Shown here one piece after another: positions 52,214-61,449 of a stretch of DNA of 64,000 nt. Below the pieces are notes generated by a model, which did no database searches, was not told where the DNA came from, and saw only the letters and a list, made by a program, of their open reading frames with translations. The first letter of the stretch is position 1; the number at the start of each line of letters is the position of its first letter. The position numbers were made by a program, and so were the translations under genes. The stretch covers positions 499,501-563,500 of the forward strand of contig NZ_CP144906.1 of NCBI RefSeq assembly GCF_036699995.1, in the 5' to 3' direction. This stretch comes from Clostridium beijerinckii. GTDB taxonomy: Bacteria > Bacillota > Clostridia > Clostridiales > Clostridiaceae.

Positions 52214-52242
52214 TTGACAACATCTCTAAGAAATGATATTAT
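52214..52242 (+). promoter_or_regulatory. Sigma-A promoter of the dpaL transcript
   Basis: Perfect TTGACA (52214-52219), 17 bp, TATTAT (52237-52242). Confidence 0.7.
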
Positions 52243-52258
52243 ACATACATTAAATAAA

Positions 52259-52327
52259 TTTAGTCACATTAAACTTATATTGACGATGAAGTCATCACAT
52301 GATCATTTGTGGTGGCTTTTTTTTATT
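52259..52327 (+). promoter_or_regulatory. Attenuator leader B, upstream of dpaL
   Basis: TTTA-N7-TAAA at 52259-52273, GACGATGAAGTC at 52282-52293, whose AAGTC opens the terminator stem AAGTCATCACA (52289-52299) / TGTGGTGGCTT (52308-52318) followed by a T-run. Same layout as leaders A and C. It ends 186 bp before dpaL. Confidence 0.6.
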
Positions 52328-52513
52328 GGTACGGGATATTGAATAGTATTCTTTAATTAAATAAACATAGAGTAGACGGTTTGTGCAAAGGGGTATCTTA
52401 TCAGTAATCTATTGTTAAATAATTAATAAGAGTAAGATGTATCATAAAAATTAAGTATAGGTAAAAATAATAACAATTGATTTTATGTATTAAGAGTAGA
52501 GAGGATAATCATA

Positions 52514-53728
52514 ATGACTGAAAATTTTAAGAATGTTAATTTTAAAAGGAAAAATGAAAAGAAAACATCATTAGATTTTTTAAATATTGATGTTGCAAGA
52601 AAAGCACAAAAATTTCATAGCAATTTTCATAATTACAGTATGACTCCGCTTACTGAACTAAAGAATTTAGCTAGTACTTTAGGTGTGAGTAATATATATG
52701 TAAAAGATGAGTCATACAGATTTGGATTAAATGCATTTAAAGTGCTTGGAGGAAGTTATGCGATAGGTAATTATATTGCTGAAAAACTAGGACAAGATAT
52801 AGATAATCTACCATACGATAAAATAACTTCTGATGAAGTGAAAAAAGAACTTGGGGATATAACATTTATTACTGCAACAGATGGAAATCACGGGCGTGGT
52901 GTTGCATGGACAGCGAATAGATTGAGACAAAAATCTGTAGTATATATGCCAAAAGGTAGTTCATTAGAGAGATTAAATAATATAAAAGCCGAAGGGGCAG
53001 ATGCTTCAATAACTGATATGAATTATGATGAGGCTGTAAGGTTTTCAAATGATTTAGCTGAGAAAAATGGATGGGTAATGGTTCAAGATACAGCATGGGA
53101 AGGTTATGAAAAAATACCAACTTGGATTATGCAGGGATATACTACAATGGCATATGAAGTATATATGCAGTTGCAAGAAATGAAAGAAGATATGCCAACA
53201 CATATTTTTCTACAAGCAGGGGTTGGAGCTTTTGCAGGAGCAGTTCAAGGATTTTTTGCTAGTGTCTATGGTGAAAAAAGACCAATAACAACGATAGTTG
53301 AACCTAATAAGGCCGATTGCATTTATAGAACTTCAGAGAAAAATGATGGAAAGCTCCATTTTGTGACAGGTGATATGGATACAATAATGGCAGGACTTGC
53401 TTGTGGAGAACCATGCAGAATAGGGTACGAAGTTCTACGCGACTATAGTGATAATTTTGTATCATGTCCAGACTATGTAACAGCAAAAGGCATGAGAGTT
53501 ATGGGAAATCCTGTTGAGAGTGATAAAAAGATTATTTCAGGAGAAAGCGGAGCAGTTACCATTGGGCTTATTGCAGAAATTTTCGAGAATAAGGATTTAC
53601 AATGGTTAAAAGAAGAATTAAAGCTTGATGAAAATTCAAGAATACTTTGCTTCAGCACTGAAGGAAATACAGATAAAGAAAGCTATAGAGATATAGTATG
53701 GAATGGAAAGTACCCAAGCCATAGATAA
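52514..53728 (+). CDS. dpaL: Diaminopropionate ammonia-lyase
   Basis: PLP enzyme that splits 2,3-diaminopropionate into pyruvate and two ammonia (YgeX in E. coli). The 404 residues contain the PLP lysine in SYRFGLNAFKVLGGSYA near 72-88, the phosphate/substrate loop TATDGNHGRGVAWTA near 118-132, and QAGVGAFAGAVQGFFAS near 234-250. The ATG at 52514 follows AGAGAGGA (52497-52504). dpaL is a regular member of the anaerobic purine degradation clusters, where diaminopropionate or a related product of the opened purine ring is thought to be its substrate. Confidence 0.94.
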   Translation: MTENFKNVNFKRKNEKKTSLDFLNIDVARKAQKFHSNFHNYSMTPLTELKNLASTLGVSNIYVKDESYRFGLNAFKVLGGSYAIGNYIAEKLGQDIDNLPYDKITSDEVKKELGDITFITATDGNHGRGVAWTANRLRQKSVVYMPKGSSLERLNNIKAEGADASITDMNYDEAVRFSNDLAEKNGWVMVQDTAWEGYEKIPTWIMQGYTTMAYEVYMQLQEMKEDMPTHIFLQAGVGAFAGAVQGFFASVYGEKRPITTIVEPNKADCIYRTSEKNDGKLHFVTGDMDTIMAGLACGEPCRIGYEVLRDYSDNFVSCPDYVTAKGMRVMGNPVESDKKIISGESGAVTIGLIAEIFENKDLQWLKEELKLDENSRILCFSTEGNTDKESYRDIVWNGKYPSHR

Positions 53729-53809
53729 ACAATATATAATTTAGACTCATGTGACGCTTACCGAAATTATAAAATTTTTATTCCGGAAAATTAAGGAGGG
53801 TGGAATGAG

Positions 53810-55087
53810 ATGAAAGGTTGCAAAAATGATATTAAAATTTTAAAAGGAAATATAGTATATACAGAAACAAGTGAATTGTTTAATATAGTCGAAAGTGGAT
53901 ATATAGTAGTTTGCGGGAATTTTGTTGAGGGAGTATATAAGGAGTTGCCAGAAAGATATAAAAATATAAAGATTGATGATCATGGAAACAAACTTATAAT
54001 TCCTGGTTTTGTAGATTTGCATACTCATGCTTCTCAATTTGCCATAAAAGGTATTGGGTATGATAAAGAATTGTTGCCTTGGCTTAAAACATATACTTTT
54101 CCAGAAGAAGCAAAATTTCAAGACTTATCTTACGCTAAAAAGGTGTATAAGGAATTTACTGATGACCTATATGCAGAAGGAACTACAAGAGCTGTTATTT
54201 TTGCAACAATTCACCCTGAAGCTACAGAAGTTTTAATGAGCTTAATTGAAGAAAAAGGAATAATATCATATGTGGGAAAAGTGAATATGGACAGAAATTG
54301 TCCTGATATATTAAGAGAAGACAGTGAAGAGTCAATAAAAATGACTATAAAGTGGTTGGAGAATTGTAGCAAAAAATATAAATTCGTAAGACCTATAATC
54401 ACACCAAGATTTGTGCCAAGTTGTACAGGATACCTAATGAAAGCGTTAGGTAATATCGCAATAAACCGAAATATGCCAGTTCAATCACATCTATCAGAGA
54501 ACTTATCAGAAATTAAATGGGTAAGGGAATTACACCCAGAATGTAAAAACTATGGTGATGTATATAATCAATCAAATCTTTTTGGACAAACTAAAACTAT
54601 AATGGCTCATTGTGTTCACTTAACAGAAGAAGAGATAGACACAATTGAAAGAAATAATGTTATGGTAGCACATTGCCCAACTTCTAATGTAAATTTATCA
54701 AGTGGAATATCTCCAATAAATAAACTATTAAAGAGAAAAGTTAAAATAGGACTTGGATCAGATATAGCTGGTGGAGAAAGTTTAAGTATGTTTTCTGTAA
54801 TGGCATGCGCAATTAAAATATCAAAAATAAAAAAAGCAGGCTTTATGGAAGATGAAAAATCTTTAACACTTCAAGAAGTTTTTTATTTAGCAACAAAAGG
54901 TGGAGGAAGTTTTTTCGGAAAGGTTGGAAGTTTTGAAAAAGGATATGAATTTGATGCCTTAGTAATAGATGATGATAACTTATGGAAAATTGATAAAGGA
55001 ACAATTGAAGAAAGATTAGAAAGATTAGTATATCTAGGTGATAAGAAAAATATAACAAATAGATACGTATGCGGAAATGAAATATAA
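53810..55087 (+). CDS. guaD: Guanine deaminase
   Basis: Zinc amidohydrolase converting guanine to xanthine. The 425 residues contain the metal motif PGFVDLHTHASQFAIKGIGYDKELLPWLKTYTFPEE (near 65-100), specific to guanine deaminases, ITPRFVPSCTGYLM near 201-214, QSHLSENLSEIKWV near 226-239, AHCVHL near 263, and the catalytic aspartate in IGLGSDIAGGESLSMF near 317-332. The ATG at 53810 follows AAGGAGGG (53793-53800). It gives xanthine to the molybdenum hydroxylase encoded at the window's end. It lies 81 bp after dpaL and 16 bp before the M20 gene. Confidence 0.94.
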   Translation: MKGCKNDIKILKGNIVYTETSELFNIVESGYIVVCGNFVEGVYKELPERYKNIKIDDHGNKLIIPGFVDLHTHASQFAIKGIGYDKELLPWLKTYTFPEEAKFQDLSYAKKVYKEFTDDLYAEGTTRAVIFATIHPEATEVLMSLIEEKGIISYVGKVNMDRNCPDILREDSEESIKMTIKWLENCSKKYKFVRPIITPRFVPSCTGYLMKALGNIAINRNMPVQSHLSENLSEIKWVRELHPECKNYGDVYNQSNLFGQTKTIMAHCVHLTEEEIDTIERNNVMVAHCPTSNVNLSSGISPINKLLKRKVKIGLGSDIAGGESLSMFSVMACAIKISKIKKAGFMEDEKSLTLQEVFYLATKGGGSFFGKVGSFEKGYEFDALVIDDDNLWKIDKGTIEERLERLVYLGDKKNITNRYVCGNEI

Positions 55088-55103
55088 GAAAGGTAGGTTA
55101 TTT

Positions 55104-56294
55104 ATGGATAAGGATAGAAAAGAAAAATTAATAAAACTTTGCCAAGATATTATTAGAATTCAAAGTTACTCAGGTAACGAAGGAGAGGTAGTTAGATGCT
55201 TGGAAGAGAATATGAAAAGTATTGGTTTCGATGAAATTATTATAGATAAGTATGGAAGTATAATTGGAAAAATAAAAGGGAACAAACCAGGGAACAAAGT
55301 ACTTTTTGATGCCCATATTGATACAGTTCCAGTAAATAATCCAGAAGAATGGAAACATGATCCCTTTGGAGCTGAAATAGATGAAGATAAGATTTATGGA
55401 AGGGGCACGTCTGATATGAAAGGTTCTTTAGCAGCTATGATAATTGCAGCAGAATATTTCGCCAAGGACAATAACAGGGATTTCCCAGGAGAAATATATA
55501 TTGCTGGAGTAGTCCATGAAGAATGTTTCGAAGGAGTTGCAGCGAGAAATATAAGCGAACTTGTAAAGCCAGATTATGTGGTAATAGGGGAAGCCTCTGA
55601 GCTTAATCTTAAAATAGGGCAACGTGGACGTGCTGAAATTTTAGTTGAGACCTTTGGAGTTCCTGCTCATTCAGCTAATCCGGAAAAAGGAGTAAATGCA
55701 GTTTATAGCATATCTAAAATAATAAATAAGCTTCAAGAAATTAAATATGAGGAAGATGAGTTTTTAGGAAAAGGAATTCTAGAACTTACAGATATTAAAT
55801 CATCACCTTATCCGGGAGCATCTGTTGTGCCAAGTTATTGTAAGGCAACCTATGATAGAAGGTTACTAGTTGGTGAAACTAAAGAAGGTGTTTTAGACCC
55901 AATAATAAAATTAATAGATGAGTTGAAAAATGAATCATCTAATATTAATTACAAGGTCTCCTATGCTAAAGGAACAGAGAAATGTCATACAGGAGAAGTG
56001 ATTGAAGGAGAGAGATTCTTTCCAGCATGGTGTTATAAAGAGAATGAAGCATTTGTACAAAAAACTTTCAAAGGTTTATGTGATATGGGGTTGAATCCAA
56101 AGATAACTAACTATTCTTTCTGCACAAATGGAAGTCATTATGCTGGAGAAGCTAACATAAAAACTATAGGATTTGGTCCATCAAAAGAAAACATAGCACA
56201 CACTATTGATGAATATATTGAAATAGAACAGTTATCCAAGTCATGTGAAGGTTATTATAAGATAATGGAAACATTATTAGGATTAGAGGAATAA
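55104..56294 (+). CDS. ygeY: YgeY-type selenium-metabolism M20 hydrolase
   Basis: M20-family metal-dependent amidohydrolase of the YgeY/SsnA cluster type. The 396 residues contain LFDAHIDTVPV near 70-80 (metal histidine and aspartate), YGRGTSDMKGSLAAMIIAA near 99-117, GVVHEECFEGVAARN near 137-151 (catalytic Glu pair), and GQRGRAEILVETFGVPAHSANPEKG near 175-199 at the dimerisation domain. ATG 55104 follows AGGTAGG (55090-55096); an earlier in-frame ATG at 55077 would overlap guaD. The substrate is probably a ring-opened purine or ureido/diaminopropionate intermediate, but this is inference. Confidence 0.9.
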   Translation: MDKDRKEKLIKLCQDIIRIQSYSGNEGEVVRCLEENMKSIGFDEIIIDKYGSIIGKIKGNKPGNKVLFDAHIDTVPVNNPEEWKHDPFGAEIDEDKIYGRGTSDMKGSLAAMIIAAEYFAKDNNRDFPGEIYIAGVVHEECFEGVAARNISELVKPDYVVIGEASELNLKIGQRGRAEILVETFGVPAHSANPEKGVNAVYSISKIINKLQEIKYEEDEFLGKGILELTDIKSSPYPGASVVPSYCKATYDRRLLVGETKEGVLDPIIKLIDELKNESSNINYKVSYAKGTEKCHTGEVIEGERFFPAWCYKENEAFVQKTFKGLCDMGLNPKITNYSFCTNGSHYAGEANIKTIGFGPSKENIAHTIDEYIEIEQLSKSCEGYYKIMETLLGLEE

Positions 56295-56298
56295 GAAA

Positions 56299-57885
56299 AT
56301 GAAATGGATGATAAGTAATGGAACTATAGTTGATGGAACTAATAAACCAGCATACAGTGGAGATTTAATAATAAGTGACGATACAATTATAGAAATTGGT
56401 GATTTAGAAAGTAAAAGGGAAGTCATGGATTATGTATTGGATGCAAGTGGCTTGACTGTTGCTCCAGGATTTATTGATACACATAGTCATTCAGATTTAG
56501 AAATCTTAAGTAATCAAAATATAAGGCCTAAGATTTACCAAGGGATAACAACTGAGGTTTTGGGACAAGATGGTATATCTATGGCCCCGCTACCAAGTAA
56601 ATTCGTTAAGGATTGGAGAAAAAATCTAAGTGGCCTTGAGGGTGACAGTGATGAGATTTCGTGGGATTATAAAACAGTAAAAGATTATTTTAATGCAATT
56701 GAAGATAGAGGATTAGTATCTAACGTATGTTATCTTGTGCCTCACGGCAATATTAGAATGGAGGCAATGGGGCTTTCTTCAAATAAAGCGGACAAAGAGG
56801 ACATAGAAAGTATGAAATTAATTCTACGAAGAGAGCTTGAGTCAGGTGCTATTGGACTATCTTCAGGACTTATATACATTCCATGCGCTTATGGTGATAC
56901 AGAAGAGTTAATTGAGCTTTGCAAAGTAGTTGCGGAATATAATAAGATTTTTGTAGTACACCAAAGAAGTGAAGCAAATGAAATTATTGATTCAATGAAA
57001 GAAATAATTAGGATTGGTAAAGAAAGTGGTGTAAAAATACATTTTTCTCATTTTAAAATTTGTGGGAAAAATAATTGGCATAAAATAGATGATATAGTTT
57101 CTCTTATAGAAGAAGCAGAAAAAGAAGGAGTAAAAATATCTTTTGATCAATACCCTTATGATGCTGGAAGTACGATGCTTAGTGTCATAATCCCGCCATG
57201 GGTTCATAATGGTGGAACTAATAAAATGCTGGAAAGAATAAAATCAAAAGATTTAAGGCAAAAGATTATTAATGAAATATATGAAACAAATTGTAATTGG
57301 GATAATTTTATTGAATTTGCAGGTATAGATGGAATATATATTACTTCAGTAAAAACATATAAGAATAAAGAGATAATAGGGAAAAACTTAAAAGAACTAG
57401 GTGAAATAAGGAATCAAGATCCGATAGAAGCAACGTTAGATTTATTAATAGAAGAAGAAAATGCAGTTGGCATGATTGATTATTACGGATCAGAAGATCA
57501 TATAATCCAATTTATGAAAAGGCCAGAACAAAATTTTTGCACTGATGGTTTGCTTGGAGGAAAGCCACATCCAAGGGTATATGGGGCTTTCCCAAGAGTA
57601 TTAGGTCGATATGTCAGAGAGCTTAATGCTTTAACATTGGAAGAAGCAATATATAAAATGACTAGTAAATCTGCGGTCACAATGGGAATAAAGGATAGAG
57701 GATGCCTTGATGTCGGATTTAAGGCAGATATAGTAATATTTGATAAAGATAAGATAATGGATAAAGGTACATTTATAGAACCTGAGCAATATCCAGAAGG
57801 AATATCATATGTAATTGTAAATGGAAATATTGTTGTAGAAAATGAAAATTACTCTCCTGGCAACTATGGAGCTATTATAAAGTGA
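56299..57885 (+). CDS. N-acyl-D-amino-acid deacylase family amidohydrolase
   Basis: Zinc amidohydrolase of the D-aminoacylase type, 528 residues. Motifs are GLTVAPGFIDTHSHSDLEIL near 50-69, QGITTEVLGQDGISMAPL near 80-97, SGAIGLSSGLIYIPCAYGDTEEL near 179-201, VVHQRSE near 215, and FCTDGLLGGKPHPRVYGAFPRVLGRYV near 412-438. It starts 5 bp after ygeY and appears co-transcribed. In other purine clusters D-aminoacylase or dihydroorotase relatives occupy this place, so the true substrate may be an N-carbamoyl or N-formyl intermediate. Confidence 0.9.
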   Translation: MKWMISNGTIVDGTNKPAYSGDLIISDDTIIEIGDLESKREVMDYVLDASGLTVAPGFIDTHSHSDLEILSNQNIRPKIYQGITTEVLGQDGISMAPLPSKFVKDWRKNLSGLEGDSDEISWDYKTVKDYFNAIEDRGLVSNVCYLVPHGNIRMEAMGLSSNKADKEDIESMKLILRRELESGAIGLSSGLIYIPCAYGDTEELIELCKVVAEYNKIFVVHQRSEANEIIDSMKEIIRIGKESGVKIHFSHFKICGKNNWHKIDDIVSLIEEAEKEGVKISFDQYPYDAGSTMLSVIIPPWVHNGGTNKMLERIKSKDLRQKIINEIYETNCNWDNFIEFAGIDGIYITSVKTYKNKEIIGKNLKELGEIRNQDPIEATLDLLIEEENAVGMIDYYGSEDHIIQFMKRPEQNFCTDGLLGGKPHPRVYGAFPRVLGRYVRELNALTLEEAIYKMTSKSAVTMGIKDRGCLDVGFKADIVIFDKDKIMDKGTFIEPEQYPEGISYVIVNGNIVVENENYSPGNYGAIIK

Positions 57886-57959
57886 GAAACTTAGAATGAA
57901 CTTTCATTATATTATTAATATGCTAAGAATGATACATATTAGATGAAGAGGGTCGAAGA

Positions 57960-58532
57960 ATGATGGATGTAGATGGAGTTATACTAGCAGCGGGATATTC
58001 AAGTAGAGCTAATGCTTTTAAAATGGAACTTGAAATTAATAATAAGCCAATCTTACAGAGATGCATAGAGGCTTTATATGATAACTGTAATAATATAATA
58101 GTAGTTAGTGGGTATAAGCATGAGAAGATAAATAGATTGGTAGAAAATTATACAAAGGCAAAAGTAGTATATAATGATGAATTTCATAAAGGAATGTTTA
58201 GTTCTATAAAAAAGGGAATACGAGATGTTACAGCATCAAAATTCTTACTTACTCCTGGAGATTATCCGTTAATAAATAAAGATATAATAGAGAAATTACT
58301 AAGTGAAGAGAAGGAAATAGTTATACCAAGCTTTAATATGAGAGGCGGACATCCGATTTTATTAGGTAGAAATCTAATAAGAGAAATATTACAAGAACCT
58401 GATGATTCTAATTTAAAAAAATATTTGAGTAAGAAGCAGTGCTCATACCTTAATATAGATGATAAAGGAATATTGTTGGATGTTGATACTATGGAAGATT
58501 ACGAAAATGTGAAAAATATTATTGAAAAATAA
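57960..58532 (+). CDS. MobA-like NTP transferase (MocA/YgfJ type)
   Basis: 190-residue nucleotidyltransferase. The signature DGVILAAGYSSRANAFKMELEINNKPILQRCIEAL near 5-39 has LAAGxSxR, the nucleotide-binding motif of molybdopterin cytidylyl- and guanylyltransferases, plus LTPGDYPLINKDII near 97-110 and IPSFNMRGGHPILLGRNLI near 121-139. MocA-type enzymes attach CMP to molybdopterin for xanthine-dehydrogenase-like hydroxylases, fitting the gene at 62.6 kb. The ATG at 57960 follows AAGAGGG; ATG 57963 is also possible. It lies 74 bp after the D-aminoacylase gene. Confidence 0.88.
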   Translation: MMDVDGVILAAGYSSRANAFKMELEINNKPILQRCIEALYDNCNNIIVVSGYKHEKINRLVENYTKAKVVYNDEFHKGMFSSIKKGIRDVTASKFLLTPGDYPLINKDIIEKLLSEEKEIVIPSFNMRGGHPILLGRNLIREILQEPDDSNLKKYLSKKQCSYLNIDDKGILLDVDTMEDYENVKNIIEK

Positions 58533-58560
58533 TTATAATAATAAATTATTTTCAATATTA

Positions 58561-58590
58561 TTGACTTATTAGAGAAGGGCGATATATAAT
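58561..58590 (+). promoter_or_regulatory. Sigma-A promoter of the hydantoinase-ssnA-xdh transcript
   Basis: TTGACT (58561-58566), 18 bp, TATAAT (58585-58590). Confidence 0.65.
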
Positions 58591-58610
58591 ATTTAATAAA
58601 AATAAAAAAA

Positions 58611-58680
58611 TTTAATAAAAGTTAAGCATAGACAAAGAGGTCTTATTTCAAAATCAGAAGTAAGGCCTCTTTTTGTTTTT
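58611..58680 (+). promoter_or_regulatory. Attenuator leader C, upstream of the hydantoinase-like gene
   Basis: TTTA-N7-TTAA at 58611-58625, GACAAAGAGGTC at 58631-58642, whose AGAGGTC opens the terminator stem AGAGGTCTTA (58636-58645) / TAAGGCCTCT (58661-58670, one wobble) with a T-rich tail. Same layout as leaders A and B. It ends about 185 bp before the gene. The sequence 58681-58848 shows nothing else. Confidence 0.65.
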
Positions 58681-58864
58681 ATTACTCAAAAAATTCTAAT
58701 AAGGCTAAATTAAGAAGAATTTTAGATAAGTATAATATAAAAATTTAGAATTTAAATTCAAAAAGTTATATTAAATATATGGAAAATTTATAGGCTAATT
58801 ATTACTTAAAAGGATAACAGATATGAAAAGAAAATTTTAAACTTATCTAAAAGGAGGAGATTTT

Positions 58865-60157
58865 ATTTTTGATTTGGGGATATTAAATGGAAGATTATAT
58901 TTAGAAGGAAATTTTATATACAGCAATTTATATATAAAAAATGGAATTATAGATACAGTATCTACATCAATTTTAGATTGTAAAGAAAAATATGATGCTA
59001 AAGGAAAAATGGTTTTACCAGGTTTCATAGATGCACATGTACATTTTAATTTAGGTGTTGGAGAAAATGTTTCAATTGATGATTTTTTTGAAGGTTCAAA
59101 AAAGGCAGCTATGGGAGGGATAACAACATTTATAGATTTTTTAGATCCAATTAATAATGTTGATCAGTTAGATGAAGCTTTTAATAAAAGATATGAACTA
59201 GCAAAAAAAAGTGTTGTTGATTATGGTTTTCATGTGACACTTGGAAATCCAGATGGAGATGTTAAAGAACTCCTAAACAAAAGTTCTTTACTTGGCATGC
59301 CAACTATAAAATTATTTACAACATATGCATCAACTAATAGACAAACAAAGGATTATTACATAGATGAATTACTAAAGTATTCAAAGAAAACGAAAACTAG
59401 AGTATTAGTTCATGCAGAAAATAATGACATGATAAGAGAAGAAAATATTTTGGTAAAAGATCATGAAAAAGCAAGACCAGCACTATCAGAAATTACAGAA
59501 GTTTTAAAATTAGCTGAAATGGCAAGATATAGAGATGGCCTTTTATATATTGTTCATACCAATTGTGGAACTACCCTTGAAAGACTAAAGGAAGTTTATT
59601 TAGATGAATTACATTCAACGATAGTATTAGAAAGCGCACCTCATTATTTTAGATTTAGCTCTTCATTATATGAAAAAGAAGATGGATATTTATATACTAT
59701 GACGCCACCTTTAAGAAGTGAAGAAGAAAGATTAAAGATGATTAATAATATAGATGCAATTGATGTAATAGGTACAGATCATTGTCCGTTTTCTAAAAGA
59801 TTAAAAAATAAGAAATATACAAGTGAAATTCCCATGGGAATAGATGGAGTAAAATATTCATTTTTAAATATGTTTACTCTTTTTGGAGAAAGTATAATTT
59901 CTAAATTTACAGTAGAACCTTCAAAGATTCATGGATTATATCCTAAAAAAGGAACGATAATGCCGGGAAGTGATGGAGATATAGTGGTTTTTGACCCAAA
60001 TAAGACAACTAAAATAGCGGATGATAATTCTGTTTATCATGACGAAATTTTGAAAGGTGAAATAAGTGCAACTATATCTAAAGGAAAGATTGTAGTTAGT
60101 GAAGGTGAGTTTTTAGGCGGACAAGGTGAGTATTTACCAAGGAGGTTACAAGTATGA
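58865..60157 (+). CDS. hyuA: Hydantoinase/dihydropyrimidinase-like amidohydrolase, probable ATT start
   Basis: Cyclic amidohydrolase of the D-hydantoinase family (YgeZ/HyuA of purine clusters). The metal motif PGFIDAHVHFNLG lies near 51-63, GGITTFIDFLD near 79-89, the carboxylated lysine in MPTIKLFTTYA near 142-152, VLVHAEN near 179, and GTDHCPFSK near 302-310. No ATG is available. ATT at 58865 sits 7-8 nt after AAGGAGGAG (58851-58859) and gives MFDLGILNGRLYLEG, the usual hydantoinase N-terminus. TTG 58874 would be about 16 nt away and lose the first strand. ATT is a rare start codon. The gene overlaps ssnA by 4 bp. Confidence 0.88.
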   Translation: MFDLGILNGRLYLEGNFIYSNLYIKNGIIDTVSTSILDCKEKYDAKGKMVLPGFIDAHVHFNLGVGENVSIDDFFEGSKKAAMGGITTFIDFLDPINNVDQLDEAFNKRYELAKKSVVDYGFHVTLGNPDGDVKELLNKSSLLGMPTIKLFTTYASTNRQTKDYYIDELLKYSKKTKTRVLVHAENNDMIREENILVKDHEKARPALSEITEVLKLAEMARYRDGLLYIVHTNCGTTLERLKEVYLDELHSTIVLESAPHYFRFSSSLYEKEDGYLYTMTPPLRSEEERLKMINNIDAIDVIGTDHCPFSKRLKNKKYTSEIPMGIDGVKYSFLNMFTLFGESIISKFTVEPSKIHGLYPKKGTIMPGSDGDIVVFDPNKTTKIADDNSVYHDEILKGEISATISKGKIVVSEGEFLGGQGEYLPRRLQV

Positions 60158-61446
60158 TTAAAGCATTAATAAATGTCAATATATTTAATTTTGATTCATT
60201 AAAGGAAAAATCTTATGTGTTATTTGATAAACAAATAATTGAAGTGGGTTCCATGGAAAACTTTAAGGGAGCAGATGAAGTATATGACTGTAATAATCAA
60301 ATATTAATGCCCGGACTTGTAAATTGCCATAGCCATATATATTCAACCTTTGCTAGAGGGTGGATTACCGAATTTGATCCCAAAAGTTTTGTAGATTTAT
60401 TAGAGCAAATGTGGTGGAAATTAGATAAGGTTCTTGATGAAAAAGATATTTATTATAGTGCTCTTGTAAGTGGAATTGAATTTATAAAAAATGGAGTAAC
60501 TACAGTAGTAGATCATCATGCTAGTGGGAGAAAAATAAGAGGCAGCTTAAATTTATTAAAAAGGGCTTTATGTGATTATATAGGAATTCGAGGAGTATTT
60601 TGCTTCGAAAGTAGCGATAGATTCCCAATAGATGAATGTATCGAAGAAAACATCGAGTTTAGTAAAATTCATTCAACTATGACAAGTGGATTATTTGGAA
60701 TGCATGCATGTTTGACATTAAGTGATGAGTCTTTGAAGAAAATAGCAGATAGAAGTAAAGGAATGCCGATACACATTCATGTTGGTGAAAGTGATGAGGA
60801 TAATATAGAAAGTATTGAGAAATTTAAAAAAACACCTATCGAAAGATTAGAGGAACATGGATTGCTTAGAGAAAACTCGATTTTATCACATTGTATCTAT
60901 TTAAGTGAAAATGATATGGATATTTTAAAAAAGTATAAGGTTTATGTAGCATTAAATCCTACTTCCAATTTTAATAATGCGGTGGGTTTAGCAGATGTAT
61001 TGGAACTTGAGAAGAGGGAAATAAAATGTCTTTTAGGTAATGATGGGCTTGGATTTAATTTAACTAGAGACATGATTAATTTAATGTTTGGAATGCATTT
61101 AAAGTATAAGAATCCTACAGCATATGCTTTAGGGAACATTAAGAAGATTATAGAGAACAACTACGAGTATGCAAGCAACATTTTAGGCTGCAAGCTTGGA
61201 AAAATTGAAGAAGGGTACGAAGCAGATTTTTTGACTTTAGAATATAATGCACCTACGCCAATAACAGAAAATAATTTATTCGGTCATTTTTTTTATGGAA
61301 TGTTAGATAATTTTAAGCCTAAGAATGTTTGGTGCAATGGTGAAATTAGATTAAAAGATTATAAGGTATTGCAGGATGAAGAGAAAATATACAAAGAATC
61401 AACTCAAATAGCACATGAGATTTGGGAAAAGTGTAAGGAGAAATAA
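60154..61446 (+). CDS. ssnA: Putative aminohydrolase SsnA
   Basis: Zinc amidohydrolase of the SsnA type, related to guanine and chlorohydrolase deaminases. The 430 residues have the metal motif PGLVNCHSHIYSTFARGW near 53-70, EFLKNGVTTVVDHHAS-type region IEFIKNGVTTVVDHHAS near 109-125, HIHVGESDEDN near 207-217, SHCIYL near 245, and the catalytic aspartate in CLLGNDGLGFNLTRDM near 290-305. It overlaps the hydantoinase gene by an ATGA and is followed within 3 bp by the iron-sulfur oxidoreductase. SsnA is a hallmark of selenium-dependent purine clusters; its exact reaction is not settled in my knowledge. Confidence 0.92.
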   Translation: MIKALINVNIFNFDSLKEKSYVLFDKQIIEVGSMENFKGADEVYDCNNQILMPGLVNCHSHIYSTFARGWITEFDPKSFVDLLEQMWWKLDKVLDEKDIYYSALVSGIEFIKNGVTTVVDHHASGRKIRGSLNLLKRALCDYIGIRGVFCFESSDRFPIDECIEENIEFSKIHSTMTSGLFGMHACLTLSDESLKKIADRSKGMPIHIHVGESDEDNIESIEKFKKTPIERLEEHGLLRENSILSHCIYLSENDMDILKKYKVYVALNPTSNFNNAVGLADVLELEKREIKCLLGNDGLGFNLTRDMINLMFGMHLKYKNPTAYALGNIKKIIENNYEYASNILGCKLGKIEEGYEADFLTLEYNAPTPITENNLFGHFFYGMLDNFKPKNVWCNGEIRLKDYKVLQDEEKIYKESTQIAHEIWEKCKEK

Positions 61447-61449
61447 TAT

